Shown here in pieces: positions 8,338 through 16,692 of a stretch of DNA of 64,000 nucleotides; the stretch's first letter is position 1; each line of letters opens with the position of its first letter. The translations under genes and the position numbers were made by a program. Below the pieces are notes generated by a model. The model did not search any database, was not told the origin of the DNA, and saw nothing but the letters and a program-made list of their open reading frames with translations. Source of the DNA: Bradyrhizobium iriomotense (GTDB taxonomy: Bacteria; Pseudomonadota; Alphaproteobacteria; Rhizobiales; Xanthobacteraceae); assembly GCF_018130765.1 (NCBI RefSeq), contig NZ_JAFCJZ010000003.1, positions 434,001 to 498,000 on the forward strand, in the 5' to 3' direction.

Positions 8338-8960
8338 CCAGCAAGCTCACCAGCATTGAAGGCGTTGCCGTTCCGCTGCTGTGGGACAATGTCGACACCG
8401 ACGCCCTTGTCCCGGCGGCACCTCACAAGCGGATCAACGGCGGCGGCCGGGACCGGTTGCGCGAGGTCCTCTTCCACGAATTCCGCTTCGACGCTGCTGG
8501 GCAGCTCAAGCCGGAATTCGTACTGAACGTGCCGCAATTCGCAGGCGGGCCGATCCTGCTTGCCGGCGAGAATTTCGGCTGCGGCTCCTCGCGTGAAGTC
8601 GCCGTATGGGCCCTGTTGGACTACGGCTTCCGCGCGGTCATTGCGAAGAGCTTTGCCGAGATCTTCGAGCAGAACGCCTACAAGAACCATCTGCTGCCTG
8701 CGACCGTCGATGCCGCGACCCATGCCCGCATTGTGGGGGAGTTGCGCCGCCCCCGTCCGCCGCAAATGTCGATCGACCTCGTCGCACGTCACATCGCAAT
8801 CGACGATCAGGCCATTGGCTCATTCAGCGCGGACGAGATGGGTCTGGAGATGATCGTCCAGGGCGTGGACGAATTCGCGCTGACGGCGCAGTACGTCCCG
8901 GACATCGCAGCGACGCAGCGTCGCCTCACCGAAGCTTGTCCATGGCTCGCGGATCGGTGA
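8334..8960 (+). CDS. 3-isopropylmalate dehydratase-like hydro-lyase, small subunit (LeuD family)
   Basis: The 208-residue swivelling-domain subunit pairs with the LeuC-like protein encoded just upstream (4-bp overlap). It shows ILLAGENFGCGSSREVAVWAL and AKSFAEIFEQNAYKNHLLP. In typical LeuD the serine loop reads GCGSSREHAPWAL; here HAP is replaced by VAV, which may change substrate choice. The length is typical. The stop codon is embedded in a hairpin that probably terminates the operon. Confidence 0.9.
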   Translation: MTSKLTSIEGVAVPLLWDNVDTDALVPAAPHKRINGGGRDRLREVLFHEFRFDAAGQLKPEFVLNVPQFAGGPILLAGENFGCGSSREVAVWALLDYGFRAVIAKSFAEIFEQNAYKNHLLPATVDAATHARIVGELRRPRPPQMSIDLVARHIAIDDQAIGSFSADEMGLEMIVQGVDEFALTAQYVPDIAATQRRLTEACPWLADR

Positions 8961-8982
8961 CGCCGCAGTGTTCGGCGTCACC
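8956..8982. terminator. Hairpin between convergent leuD-like and MFS genes
   Basis: A perfect 10-bp stem, GGTGACGCCG / CGGCGTCACC, with a 7-base loop includes the stop codon of the LeuD-like gene. It lies 20 bp before the end of the convergent MFS gene. No clean T-tract follows, so it may act as a weak bidirectional terminator or as a 3' end stabiliser. Confidence 0.5.
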
Positions 8983-9002
8983 ACCACGATCAGGTACTAG
9001 CT

Positions 9003-10292
9003 TCAGGCCACCGCGGGCTGAAGCTTCGGTTGCCGCGACAGCGCCAGCACGATCAGCGCGGCGAACACGCAGAGCGCGCCGGCGATGAAGAACGCAGGCA
9101 GATAGCTCTGATAGACCGTCCGCGAGAAACCGGCGCCGAACGCGGCAGTACCGGCGCCGAGTTGATGTCCGGCAAAGATCCAGCCGAACACCAGATTGGC
9201 GCGCTCGGGCCCGAATTTCTGCGCGGTGAGGCGGACTGTGGGCGGCACGGTCGCGATCCAATCGAGTCCATAGAACATCGCGAAGATCGAGAGCCCATAG
9301 AACGAGAAATCGCTGAAGGGCAGGAAGATCAGCGAGAGCCCGCGCAGGCCGTAGTACCAGAACAGCAGATAGCGGTTGTCGTAGCGGTCCGACAGCCAAC
9401 CCGACATGATGGTGCCGAAGAAGTCGAAGATGCCCATCGCGGCGAGCAGGCTTGCGGCCTGCACCTGCGGGATGCCGAAGTCGAGGCACATCGGGATCAG
9501 GTGCACCTGCACGAGGCCGTTGGTCGAGGCGCCGCAGACGAAGAAGGTCGCAAACAGGATCCAGAACGCGGTCGACTTCGAGGCGTCGCGCAGCGTGCCG
9601 AGCGCCACCGCCGTGATCGAGCCGTGGTTGATCGGCGGGGCGGGCAAGGGCTCGGTGCCCTCGTCGCCGAAGGGGCGCAAGCCCACGTCGCTCGGCCGGT
9701 CGCGCATCGCGAGCAGCACCGCCAGCGCGGAGACGCCGAGCATGATGCAGACGAAGCCGAGTGCAAGGCGCCAGCCGAATCGCTCGGTCAGGCTAGCGAG
9801 CAGCGGCAGGAACACGAGCTGGCCGGTGGCGACGCTCGCCGTCATGATGCCGACCACGAGGCCGCGTCGTGCCGCGAACCAGCGCGTGGCGATGGTGGCG
9901 CCCAGCACCAGCGCGGTCATGCCGGTACCGATGCCGATCACGACGCCCCACAGCGCGATGAGCTGCCAGATCTCGGTCATGCCGAGCGAGAGCACCAGCG
10001 CCGAGACCACGATGAGCTGCGCGGTCAGCGTGACATTGCGCAGGCCGTAGCGGTTGAGCAGGGCGGCGGCGAACGGCGCCATCAGCCCGAACAGGATGAA
10101 GCGGATCGACAGCGCGGAGGAGATCTGCGCGGTGCTCCAGCCGAACTCCTTCTGCAGGGGAACGATGAACACGCCGGGCGCGCCGACCGTGCCGGCGCTG
10201 ATCAGCGCGGCAAGGAAGGTCACGCCGACCATCACCCAGCCATAATGGATGTTGCGGCGGGACAGTGCTGCCGCGAGCCAGTTCGAAATCAT
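9003..10292 (-). CDS. MFS transporter (oxalate/formate antiporter-like, 12 TM)
   Basis: The 429-residue protein is hydrophobic throughout, with about twelve membrane helices and a central loop around residues 195-215 (RDRPSDVGLRPFGDEG). The opening HYGWVMVGVTFLAALISAG and the wording GWSTAQIS resemble the OxlT/NarK-like branch of the major facilitator superfamily, often annotated as monocarboxylate or oxalate/formate transporters. ATG at 10292 is the only strong start. It reads toward the dicarboxylate operon but is on the opposite strand. The substrate cannot be assigned; carboxylate uptake or exchange is the best guess. Confidence 0.85.
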   Translation of the reverse strand: MISNWLAAALSRRNIHYGWVMVGVTFLAALISAGTVGAPGVFIVPLQKEFGWSTAQISSALSIRFILFGLMAPFAAALLNRYGLRNVTLTAQLIVVSALVLSLGMTEIWQLIALWGVVIGIGTGMTALVLGATIATRWFAARRGLVVGIMTASVATGQLVFLPLLASLTERFGWRLALGFVCIMLGVSALAVLLAMRDRPSDVGLRPFGDEGTEPLPAPPINHGSITAVALGTLRDASKSTAFWILFATFFVCGASTNGLVQVHLIPMCLDFGIPQVQAASLLAAMGIFDFFGTIMSGWLSDRYDNRYLLFWYYGLRGLSLIFLPFSDFSFYGLSIFAMFYGLDWIATVPPTVRLTAQKFGPERANLVFGWIFAGHQLGAGTAAFGAGFSRTVYQSYLPAFFIAGALCVFAALIVLALSRQPKLQPAVA

Positions 10293-10352
10293 TGGTCCTC
10301 AATCTTGTTGGCGAGCCCACGGGACCCGCGTCATCCTTGCTATCTGGCACAG

Positions 10353-10387
10353 TTGAGGGAAGTCTGAAATGCCAAGACTTCCCTCAA
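10353..10387 (-). terminator. Perfect hairpin downstream of the thiolase gene
   Basis: TTGAGGGAAGTC and GACTTCCCTCAA form a perfect 12-bp stem around an 11-base loop, 15 bp beyond the thiolase stop on the minus strand. There is no U-run on the minus strand, while three Ts follow on the plus strand. It is probably a transcription end or mRNA-stabilising element between the thiolase and MFS genes. Confidence 0.5.
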
Positions 10388-10402
10388 TTTCGGACATTGG
10401 CG

Positions 10403-11599
10403 CTAATGCGCCAATCGCTCCACAGCGATCGCGGTAGCCTCGCCGCCGCCGATGCAGAGGGCTGCGACGCCGCGCTTGAGGTTCTGCGCCTCCAATGCGT
10501 GCAGCAGCGTCACAATCAGCCGCGCGCCGGTGGCGCCGATGGGGTGGCCGAGCGCGCAGGCGCCGCCGTTGACATTCAGCTTGTCGCGGGGAATGCCGAG
10601 ATCGCGCTGCGCCGCCATCGCCACCACGGCGAAAGCCTCGTTGATCTCGAACAGGTCGACATCGCCCGCGCTCCAGCCGACCTTGTCGAGCAGCTTGCGG
10701 ATCGCCGGGATCGGCGCCGTGGTGAACCATTGCGGCTCCTGGCTGTGGGTGGTGTGGCCCTTGATCTCGGCGAGAACAGGCAGGCCGTTCCGATCGGCAA
10801 GCGAGCGCTTCGTCAGCACCAGCGCGGCAGCGCCGTCGGCATTGGCGGAGGAGGCCGCCGGCGTGATCGTGCCGTTGGCGCGGAACGCCGGCTTCAGTCC
10901 AGGAATCTTTGCGGGGTCGACCTTCAGCGGATGCTCGTCGTTGGCGATGATGCGAGGGCCTGCCTTCTCGGCCAGCGTGATCGGCGCGATCTCGGCCTTG
11001 AATGCGCCGCCCTCGACCGCCTTGCGGGCGCGGCTGAGGGTCTCCATCGCGTAGGCGTCCTGGTCCTTGCGGGTGAACTGATAGGCCTCCGCGGTCGCTT
11101 CGCCGAAATCGCCCATCGAGCGGCCGGTCTCGTAGGCGTCTTCCAGGCCGTCCATCATCATGTGGTCGATGATGCGGTCGTGGCCGACGCGATAGCCGCC
11201 GCGCGCCTTTGCCAACAGATAGGGCGCGTTGCTCATGCTCTCCATGCCGCCGGAGACGACGATCTCGGCCGAGCCGGCGCGGATGATGTCGTGCGCCAGC
11301 ATGGTCGCCTTCATGCCGGAGCCGCAGACCTTGTTCACCGTGGTGGCGCCGGTGGCGTCTGGCAAACCGGCGCTACGTGCCGCCTGGCGCGCCGGCGCCT
11401 GGCCTTGTCCGGCCGGCAGCACGCAGCCCATGAAGACCTCGTCGACCTTCTCAGGCGAAAGTCTTGCGCGCTCCAGCGCCGCCCCGATCACGTGCGATCC
11501 GAGCTTGTGCGCGGGGAGCGGCGACAATTCGCCCATGAAGCGGCCGAGCGGGGTGCGGGCGGCGGAGACGATGACGACGGGATCGGCGGCTTCGGCCAT
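10403..11599 (-). CDS. Acetyl-CoA C-acyltransferase (thiolase)
   Basis: The 398-residue protein is a type II thiolase. Nucleophilic Cys92 lies in VNKVCGSGMKA. The family signature NGGACALGHPIGATGAR near residue 345 carries the catalytic His, and the second Cys lies in ALCIGGGEA near the C-terminus. It condenses or cleaves acyl-CoA plus acetyl-CoA in fatty-acid or ketone-body/PHB metabolism. ATG at 11599 is chosen because AGGGAG stands 7 bases before it and MAEAADPVVIVSAARTP matches the family start; the frame is open further upstream but without homology. The gene is separate from the enoyl-CoA hydratase upstream by about 208 bp. Confidence 0.93.
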   Translation of the reverse strand: MAEAADPVVIVSAARTPLGRFMGELSPLPAHKLGSHVIGAALERARLSPEKVDEVFMGCVLPAGQGQAPARQAARSAGLPDATGATTVNKVCGSGMKATMLAHDIIRAGSAEIVVSGGMESMSNAPYLLAKARGGYRVGHDRIIDHMMMDGLEDAYETGRSMGDFGEATAEAYQFTRKDQDAYAMETLSRARKAVEGGAFKAEIAPITLAEKAGPRIIANDEHPLKVDPAKIPGLKPAFRANGTITPAASSANADGAAALVLTKRSLADRNGLPVLAEIKGHTTHSQEPQWFTTAPIPAIRKLLDKVGWSAGDVDLFEINEAFAVVAMAAQRDLGIPRDKLNVNGGACALGHPIGATGARLIVTLLHALEAQNLKRGVAALCIGGGEATAIAVERLAH

Positions 11600-11726
11600 G
11601 ACGGAACTCCCTGGCGGTGAATGTAAGATTATGGTCATCATATGATGCGGCGCAAAAAATGCAACCGCGGCAGGGATGAGAAAATCTTGCGGTTCGCATG
11701 AGATTTGGTCGTGTGAGCCCACAGCT

Positions 11727-11755
11727 GTCATGCCCCGCGAAGTCCGGGGCGTGAC
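11727..11755. repeat. Short inverted repeat (TCATGCCCCG family)
   Basis: GTCATGCCCCG and CGGGGCGTGAC form an 11-bp imperfect stem with one mismatch and a 7-base loop, in the gap between the enoyl-CoA hydratase and thiolase genes. It resembles the other intergenic palindromes of this window and may also end the upstream transcript. Confidence 0.5.
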
Positions 11756-11807
11756 ACGGTTGGTGTGGTGGCGGGCTGCTAATGCGGAGACTACTGCTGC
11801 CCAGAAC

Positions 11808-12578
11808 CTACCGCTTCCGGTTCACAAACGCCTGCATCAGCCGCGTCGGCTCGTCCGTCAGGAAGGACTCGCCGAACACCTTCACACTCAAATTCACCGA
11901 CTCCGTCAGCGGCAACTCCTCCCATTGCCGCAGCAGGGCCTTCTGCGACCGCAGCGCCTCCGGGCCGCATTCAAGCAAGGCCTTCACGAGGTGCTCGATC
12001 TCCGCATCGAGGCCGCCCTCGGGCGCGACCTTGTCGACCATGCCCCAGGCCAGCGCCGTGGCTGCGTCGATGTTCTCCGCCGTCATCACCAGCCAGCGCG
12101 CGCGGGCCCAGCCGATAAGGCGCGGCAGCAGGGCGGCGTGGATCACCGAGGGGATGCCGACGCGCACCTCCGGCATGCCGAAATGGGCGTCGTGCGCGGC
12201 GATGCGGAAATCACAGGCCGCAGCGACCTCGAGTCCGCCGCCGAGGCACCAGCCGGGCATGCGCGCGATCACGGGGGCAGGGAACTGGCGCACGGCCTCG
12301 CAGAGATCGCGCAGGCGGCTGATGAAGGCTTCTGCGGATTTCTGGTCGAGCCTGACCATCTCCTTGATGTCGGCGCCGCCGATCATGCTCTTCTCGCTCT
12401 GGCCGCGCAGCACCACGACGCGGATGCTGCGGTCGGAAGAGAGCTGCTGCAGGCCTTCGCGCACCGCGTCGGTGACGGACGAGCCCAGGATATTCAGCGG
12501 GCCGGCGTTGCAGATCGCGACATGAACGACGCCGCGCGCATCGCGCGTGATGCCGCAGTGGTTGTTGAGCATTTCCAT
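11808..12578 (-). CDS. Enoyl-CoA hydratase/isomerase family protein
   Basis: The 256-residue crotonase-fold protein has the oxyanion-hole segments VVLRGQSEKSMIGGADIKEM and ARMPGWCLGGGLEVAAACDF, plus FGMPEVRVGIPSV. The usual catalytic glutamates of enoyl-CoA hydratase-1 are not clearly both present, so a related crotonase activity is possible. Start at 12578 (MEMLNNHCGITR) gives the normal family length; a longer in-frame form to 12719 lacks homology. It is divergent from a PaaI-type thioesterase. Confidence 0.87.
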   Translation of the reverse strand: MEMLNNHCGITRDARGVVHVAICNAGPLNILGSSVTDAVREGLQQLSSDRSIRVVVLRGQSEKSMIGGADIKEMVRLDQKSAEAFISRLRDLCEAVRQFPAPVIARMPGWCLGGGLEVAAACDFRIAAHDAHFGMPEVRVGIPSVIHAALLPRLIGWARARWLVMTAENIDAATALAWGMVDKVAPEGGLDAEIEHLVKALLECGPEALRSQKALLRQWEELPLTESVNLSVKVFGESFLTDEPTRLMQAFVNRKR

Positions 12579-12733
12579 CGTGGATCTCGAAGGTTTCGTG
12601 GACAGGCGCGATGCGCGCCGGTCGGCGTCACTTCCGAGCCGAAACGTGCTGCTTGTCAAGCGGGCAGGACAGGCGGAGTTGCCAGCGCGAAGTCCGTGAC
12701 ATAGTATGACAGACATCATTCAATGAGGCCGTC

Positions 12734-13261
12734 ATGACCAGTAACGATCAACTCGACCTGTTTTCGCCGGCGCAGCGGCGCGAGCGCGTGGTGGACTGGC
12801 AGGTTCCTGCACCGGTTGCCAAAGTGGCAATGGGCCTGTCGGGCATGGACGCGATGCTGGGCATTCGCGACGGCCGGCTGCCGCCGCCGCCCTTCGCAAA
12901 ACTGATCGGCTTCACCATGGCCTTGGTCGAGCCAGGCCGGATCGTGATGGAACTTGAGCCGCGCGAGGATCTCGAAAATACCATCGGCCTGCTGCACGGC
13001 GCGACCGCCGCGGCGCTGATCGATACAGCCATGGGCTGCGCGATCTCGACCCGGCTGGAGGCGGGGCAGTCGTCCGTGACCCTCGATCTGAAAATGACGT
13101 TCCTGCGGCCGCTGTCGGTGCGTTCCGGGCTGATCTCGGCCGAAGGCAAGATCATCAAGCTGGGGCGCCAGACCAGCTACACCGAGGGGTTCGTCCGCGA
13201 CGGCAAGGGCGCGCTCGCGGTCCATGCAACTGCAACCTTTTCCATGATCGGCAATGTCTGA
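12734..13261 (+). CDS. PaaI family thioesterase (hotdog fold)
   Basis: The 175-residue protein contains one hotdog domain, with GFTMALVEPGRIVMELEP, then ENTIGLLHGATAAALIDTAMG, where the helix HGAT...LIDTA carries the active-site side, followed by TLDLKMTFLRPL. Such proteins hydrolyse acyl-CoA thioesters, often as a safety valve in aromatic or short-chain acyl-CoA catabolism. About 55 residues precede the domain, longer than the minimal family. It is followed after 70 bp by a TetR gene on the same strand, which may regulate it. Confidence 0.88.
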   Translation: MTSNDQLDLFSPAQRRERVVDWQVPAPVAKVAMGLSGMDAMLGIRDGRLPPPPFAKLIGFTMALVEPGRIVMELEPREDLENTIGLLHGATAAALIDTAMGCAISTRLEAGQSSVTLDLKMTFLRPLSVRSGLISAEGKIIKLGRQTSYTEGFVRDGKGALAVHATATFSMIGNV

Positions 13262-13331
13262 ACACGAATTAATCCACCGCCTAGTCCATTTCTGTGTTAT
13301 GAGATGATCTCCGACATGCAATGAGACGTCC

Positions 13332-13952
13332 ATGCGCTATTCCCGGGAACACAAGCAGGAAACCCACGACCGGATCGTGAAGAAGGCCTCGGTGCGGCTG
13401 CGCGAGAAGGGTGCGCACGGCATCGGCGTCGCCGACCTCATGAAGGAGGCGGGCCTGACCCATGGCGGTTTCTACGCGCATTTCGATTCCCGCGAGGCGC
13501 TGGTGATCGAGGCCTTCGGTTATGCGATGGACCGCTCGATGGAGCACTGGCGCAAGATCACCGGCGAGGCCTCGCCGGAGAAGCGGCTGGCGCTGATCGC
13601 GGAGGCCTATCTCTCGACGCTGCACCGCGACAATCCCGGTCATGGCTGCTCGATCCCTGCGCTCGGTGCCGAGATCGCCCGCGAGAGCCCGAAGACGCGA
13701 AAGGCGTTTGCCGGCAAGCTCGACGAGATGATCGAGATGATGACCGACTATATCCCGAACGTCCCGCGAAAGGCCGCCCGCAAGCAAGCGATCGCGACGC
13801 TGGCGACGATGGCCGGCACCATGCTGCTGGCGCGGATCGCCGGCTCCAGCGAGTTGTCGGACGAAGTGTTGAAGGCGGGCCGGGACAGCGCGCTGGGCGG
13901 CGCGAAGCGGGAGCCGAAGGTGGCGGCCGCGAAGAAGGCGAAGCAGAACTGA
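13332..13952 (+). CDS. TetR family transcriptional regulator
   Basis: The 206-residue protein has an N-terminal TetR helix-turn-helix: RIVKKASVRLREKGAHGIGV, then LMKEAGLTHGGFYAHFDSREAL, ending about residue 57. The C-terminal ligand-binding part includes GCSIPALGAEIARES, typical of the branch near AcrR/YxaF-like regulators. The last 20 residues are Lys/Ala-rich. It probably represses the thioesterase upstream or the divergent crotonase gene, though no operator was proven. The gene end is followed by a palindromic repeat. Confidence 0.92.
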   Translation: MRYSREHKQETHDRIVKKASVRLREKGAHGIGVADLMKEAGLTHGGFYAHFDSREALVIEAFGYAMDRSMEHWRKITGEASPEKRLALIAEAYLSTLHRDNPGHGCSIPALGAEIARESPKTRKAFAGKLDEMIEMMTDYIPNVPRKAARKQAIATLATMAGTMLLARIAGSSELSDEVLKAGRDSALGGAKREPKVAAAKKAKQN

Positions 13953-13964
13953 GTGCCGCGGTGC

Positions 13965-14054
13965 CGTAGGGTGGGTTAGCCGAAGGCGTAACCCACCACT
14001 TCTGTCGCCGCGGCAAGAAAGATGGTGGGTTACGCTTCGCTAACCCACCCTACG
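13965..14054. repeat. Palindromic intergenic repeat, GTAGGGTGGGTTA family
   Basis: CGTAGGGTGGGTTAGC and its inverse at the other end, with internal copies of GGTGGGTTACGC, form a long hairpin between the convergent TetR and LysR genes. A second, diverged member of the family lies at 24861-24953. Confidence 0.85.
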
Positions 14055-14063
14055 AGACCTGCG

Positions 14064-14972
14064 CTATCGACCCGCAAACAGCGCCCGCTCGCGCTCCACG
14101 ATCTCGCAGATGTAATCCGCCACTGCCCTGATCCGCGCGAGATCCTTGCTGTCGGCGTGCATCAGCATCCAGAACGTCCGCGTGATCGAGATCTCCTCCG
14201 GCAGCACGGCCACCAGCTGCGGATAGTCGCTCGCCATGAAATGCGGCAGCACCGCGATGCCGAAGCCGGAGAGGGTGGCGTTGAGCTGTGCGATCAGATT
14301 GGCGCTGCGAAAGCGCGCGGAGATCCGTGGCGACACCTGCGGCAGATAGTCGAGCTCCGGCGTGAACAGCAGCTCCTCGATGTAGCCGACGAAGCGGTGC
14401 TGCGGCAGGTCCTGCCGCGAGGCGATCTTCGGGAAACGGTCGAGATAGGCCGGGGCGGCATAAAGCCCGAGGCGATAGTCGAGCAGCTTGCGGCCGACGA
14501 TGCGGCCTTCCTTCGGCATGGTCAGGCTGATCGCGATGTCGGCCTCGCGCTTGGAGAGGCTGAACAGCCGCGCGGTAGCCACAAGTTGCAGGTCGAGATC
14601 GGGATAGCGGTCCGCGAACGGCGCCAGCCGCGGTGCCAGGAACGCGGTGCCGAAGCCATCAGGGGCGCCGATCCGCACCGTACCGGTCAGCCGCGCCACC
14701 GAGCCGCCGACCTGTTCCTGGTTGGCGACGATGGTCGATTCCATGGCTTCGGCGCTGTCGGCGACGCGCTGGCCGGCCTCGGTGAGGAGATAGCCGGTCT
14801 TGCGCCGGTCAAACAGCTTGGCCGAGAGGTGCTTTTCCAGCCGGTCGACGCGGCGGATCACCGTGGCATGGTCGACGCCGAGCTGTTTTGCCGCAGCCGA
14901 CACCGAGCCGCCCCGCACGATGGCCAGCACGAAGCGAAAGTCGTCCCAGTCGATGTGACCTTGATCCAGCAT
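14064..14972 (-). CDS. LysR family transcriptional regulator, divergent from mmsA
   Basis: The 302-residue regulator starts MLDQGHIDWDDFRFVLAIVR, followed by the helix-turn-helix GGSVSAAAKQLGVDHATVIR and a two-lobe effector domain. ATG at 14972 fits the LysR family start; the frame is open to 15071, but that longer form would overlap the putative operator and nearly reach mmsA. It is divergent from the valine-degradation operon with 102 bp between starts, so it likely controls mmsA and its own gene. The effector could be a valine intermediate such as 3-hydroxyisobutyrate or methylmalonate semialdehyde; this is inference. Confidence 0.92.
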   Translation of the reverse strand: MLDQGHIDWDDFRFVLAIVRGGSVSAAAKQLGVDHATVIRRVDRLEKHLSAKLFDRRKTGYLLTEAGQRVADSAEAMESTIVANQEQVGGSVARLTGTVRIGAPDGFGTAFLAPRLAPFADRYPDLDLQLVATARLFSLSKREADIAISLTMPKEGRIVGRKLLDYRLGLYAAPAYLDRFPKIASRQDLPQHRFVGYIEELLFTPELDYLPQVSPRISARFRSANLIAQLNATLSGFGIAVLPHFMASDYPQLVAVLPEEISITRTFWMLMHADSKDLARIRAVADYICEIVERERALFAGR

Positions 14973-15006
14973 TTTCGCACATCTATGGTGCATTATCTCA
15001 GACTTG

Positions 15007-15035
15007 AATCCTATAAAATGCAGGTCAATAGGATT
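15007..15035. promoter_or_regulatory. Palindromic operator candidate between LysR gene and mmsA
   Basis: AATCCTAT and ATAGGATT are perfect 8-bp inverted arms separated by 13 bases, centred between the divergent starts (34 bp from the LysR start, 39 bp from mmsA). Arm length and position suit a LysR tetramer recognition site. Confidence 0.55.
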
Positions 15036-15074
15036 TGTCAAAGCGAACACGCTCGGCCTGAAGGAGACCATTCC

Positions 15075-16571
15075 ATGCGTTCAATCGGACATTTCATCGG
15101 TGGCAAGGAGGTCAAGGGCACCTCTGGCCGCACCGCCGACGTTTTCGAGCCGATGACCGGTGACGTCCAGGCCAAAGTGGCGCTGGCGTCCAAGGCCGAG
15201 GTCCGCGCCGCCGTGGAGAACGCGCGCGCAGCTCAGCCCGAGTGGGCCGCGACCAATCCGCAGCGCCGTGCCCGCGTCATGATGAAATTCGTCGAGCTCG
15301 TGCAGCGCGACTACGACAAGCTCGCCGAGCTGCTCGCCCGCGAGCACGGCAAGACCGTGCCCGACGCCAAGGGCGACATCCAGCGCGGCCTCGAGGTCGC
15401 CGAATTCGCTTGCGGCATCCCGCATCTGATGAAGGGCGAGTACACCGAAGGCGCCGGCCCCGGCATCGACATCTATTCGATGCGCCAGGCGCTCGGCGTC
15501 GTCGCCGGCATCACGCCGTTCAACTTCCCGGCGATGATCCCGATGTGGAAGTTCGCCCCGGCGATCGCCTGCGGCAACGCCTTCATTCTCAAGCCGTCCG
15601 AGCGCGATCCCGGCGTGCCGATGCTGCTCGCCGAACTCATGATCGAGGCGGGCCTGCCGGCCGGCATCCTCAATGTCGTCAACGGCGACAAGGAGGCGGT
15701 CGATGCCATCCTCGACGATCCCGATATCAAGGCGATCGGCTTCGTCGGCTCCACGCCGATCGCGCACTACATCTACGAGCGCGCAGCCCAGACCGGCAAG
15801 CGCTGCCAGTGCTTTGGCGGCGCCAAGAACCACGCCATCATCATGCCGGATGCCGACATGGACCAGGCCGTGGACGCGCTGATCGGCGCCGGCTACGGCT
15901 CGGCCGGCGAGCGCTGCATGGCGGTCTCAGTCGCTGTGCCCGTCGGCAAGTCCACCGCCGACCGCCTGATGGAAAAGCTGATCCCGCGCGTCGAGAGCCT
16001 CAAGATCGGCACCTCGATCGATCCGTCGGCCGATTACGGTCCGCTGGTGACGCGCGAGGCGGTCGAGAAGGTCAAGGGCTACATCGACATCGGCATCAAG
16101 GAAGGCGCAACGCTTGCCGTCGACGGCCGCGGCTTCAAGATGCAGGGCTACGAGAACGGCTTCTATCTCGGCGGTTCGCTGTTCGACAACGTCACCAAGG
16201 ACATGCGGATCTACAAGGAAGAGATCTTTGGTCCGGTGCTCTCGGTCGTGCGCGCGCATGACTACAAGGAAGCGCTGGCGCTGCCGTCCGATCATGACTA
16301 CGGCAACGGCGTTGCCATCTTCACCCGCGACGGCGACGCCGCGCGCGACTTCGCGGCCAAGGTCAACGTCGGCATGGTCGGCATCAACGTGCCGATCCCG
16401 GTGCCGATCGCCTATTACACCTTCGGCGGCTGGAAGAAGTCGGGCTTCGGCGATCTCAACCAGCACGGTCCGGATTCGGTCCGCTTCTACACCAAGACCA
16501 AGACGGTGACCTCGCGCTGGCCGTCCGGCGTCAAGGAAGGTGCGGAGTTCTCGATCCCGCTGATGAAGTAG
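15075..16571 (+). CDS. mmsA: CoA-acylating methylmalonate-semialdehyde dehydrogenase
   Basis: The 498-residue aldehyde dehydrogenase has GVVAGITPFNFPAMIPMWKF, IGFVGSTPIAHYIYERA and catalytic Cys281 in GERCMAVSVAV. The GERCM context and VGMVGINVPIPVP are specific for MmsA, which oxidises methylmalonate semialdehyde to propionyl-CoA with NAD and CoA in valine (and thymine or inositol) catabolism. Start ATG at 15075 follows GAAGGAG. The following genes (acyl-CoA dehydrogenase, 3-hydroxyisobutyryl-CoA hydrolase, mmsB) supply the earlier steps, so the identification is secure. Confidence 0.96.
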   Translation: MRSIGHFIGGKEVKGTSGRTADVFEPMTGDVQAKVALASKAEVRAAVENARAAQPEWAATNPQRRARVMMKFVELVQRDYDKLAELLAREHGKTVPDAKGDIQRGLEVAEFACGIPHLMKGEYTEGAGPGIDIYSMRQALGVVAGITPFNFPAMIPMWKFAPAIACGNAFILKPSERDPGVPMLLAELMIEAGLPAGILNVVNGDKEAVDAILDDPDIKAIGFVGSTPIAHYIYERAAQTGKRCQCFGGAKNHAIIMPDADMDQAVDALIGAGYGSAGERCMAVSVAVPVGKSTADRLMEKLIPRVESLKIGTSIDPSADYGPLVTREAVEKVKGYIDIGIKEGATLAVDGRGFKMQGYENGFYLGGSLFDNVTKDMRIYKEEIFGPVLSVVRAHDYKEALALPSDHDYGNGVAIFTRDGDAARDFAAKVNVGMVGINVPIPVPIAYYTFGGWKKSGFGDLNQHGPDSVRFYTKTKTVTSRWPSGVKEGAEFSIPLMK

Positions 16572-16586
16572 GGCTGTTGCCCAGCC

Positions 16587-16672
16587 CGTCATTGCGAGCG
16601 TAGCGAAGCAATCCAGTATCTTTCCGCAGAGACAGTCTAGATTGCTTCGTCGCTTCGCTCCTCGCAATGACG
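16587..16672. repeat. Palindromic intergenic repeat, CGTCATTGCGAGC family
   Basis: CGTCATTGCGAGCG at one end and CGCTCCTCGCAATGACG at the other, with internal GAAGCAATC / GATTGCTTC arms, make a long hairpin between mmsA and the acyl-CoA dehydrogenase gene. This class of element is widespread in Bradyrhizobium-like genomes. It interrupts the presumed operon without a coding function. Confidence 0.85.
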
Positions 16673-16692
16673 AGGAAGGTGAGGAGCCCAGC

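Noticed and set aside
6940..8960. Leucine biosynthesis leuCD
   Set aside because: The operon context is a lyase, CoA-transferase and carboxylate-binding protein under a LysR gene, and the small-subunit loop differs from standard LeuD.
9030..10367. Long open frame on the plus strand opposite the MFS gene
   Set aside because: Its translation is Arg/Glu/His-rich without family motifs, while the minus strand encodes a clear 12-helix transporter; it is a GC-codon-bias artefact.
12705..12718. ATGACAGACATCAT, a possible TetR operator before the thioesterase gene
   Set aside because: Arms are only four bases and no second copy was found before the TetR or crotonase genes.
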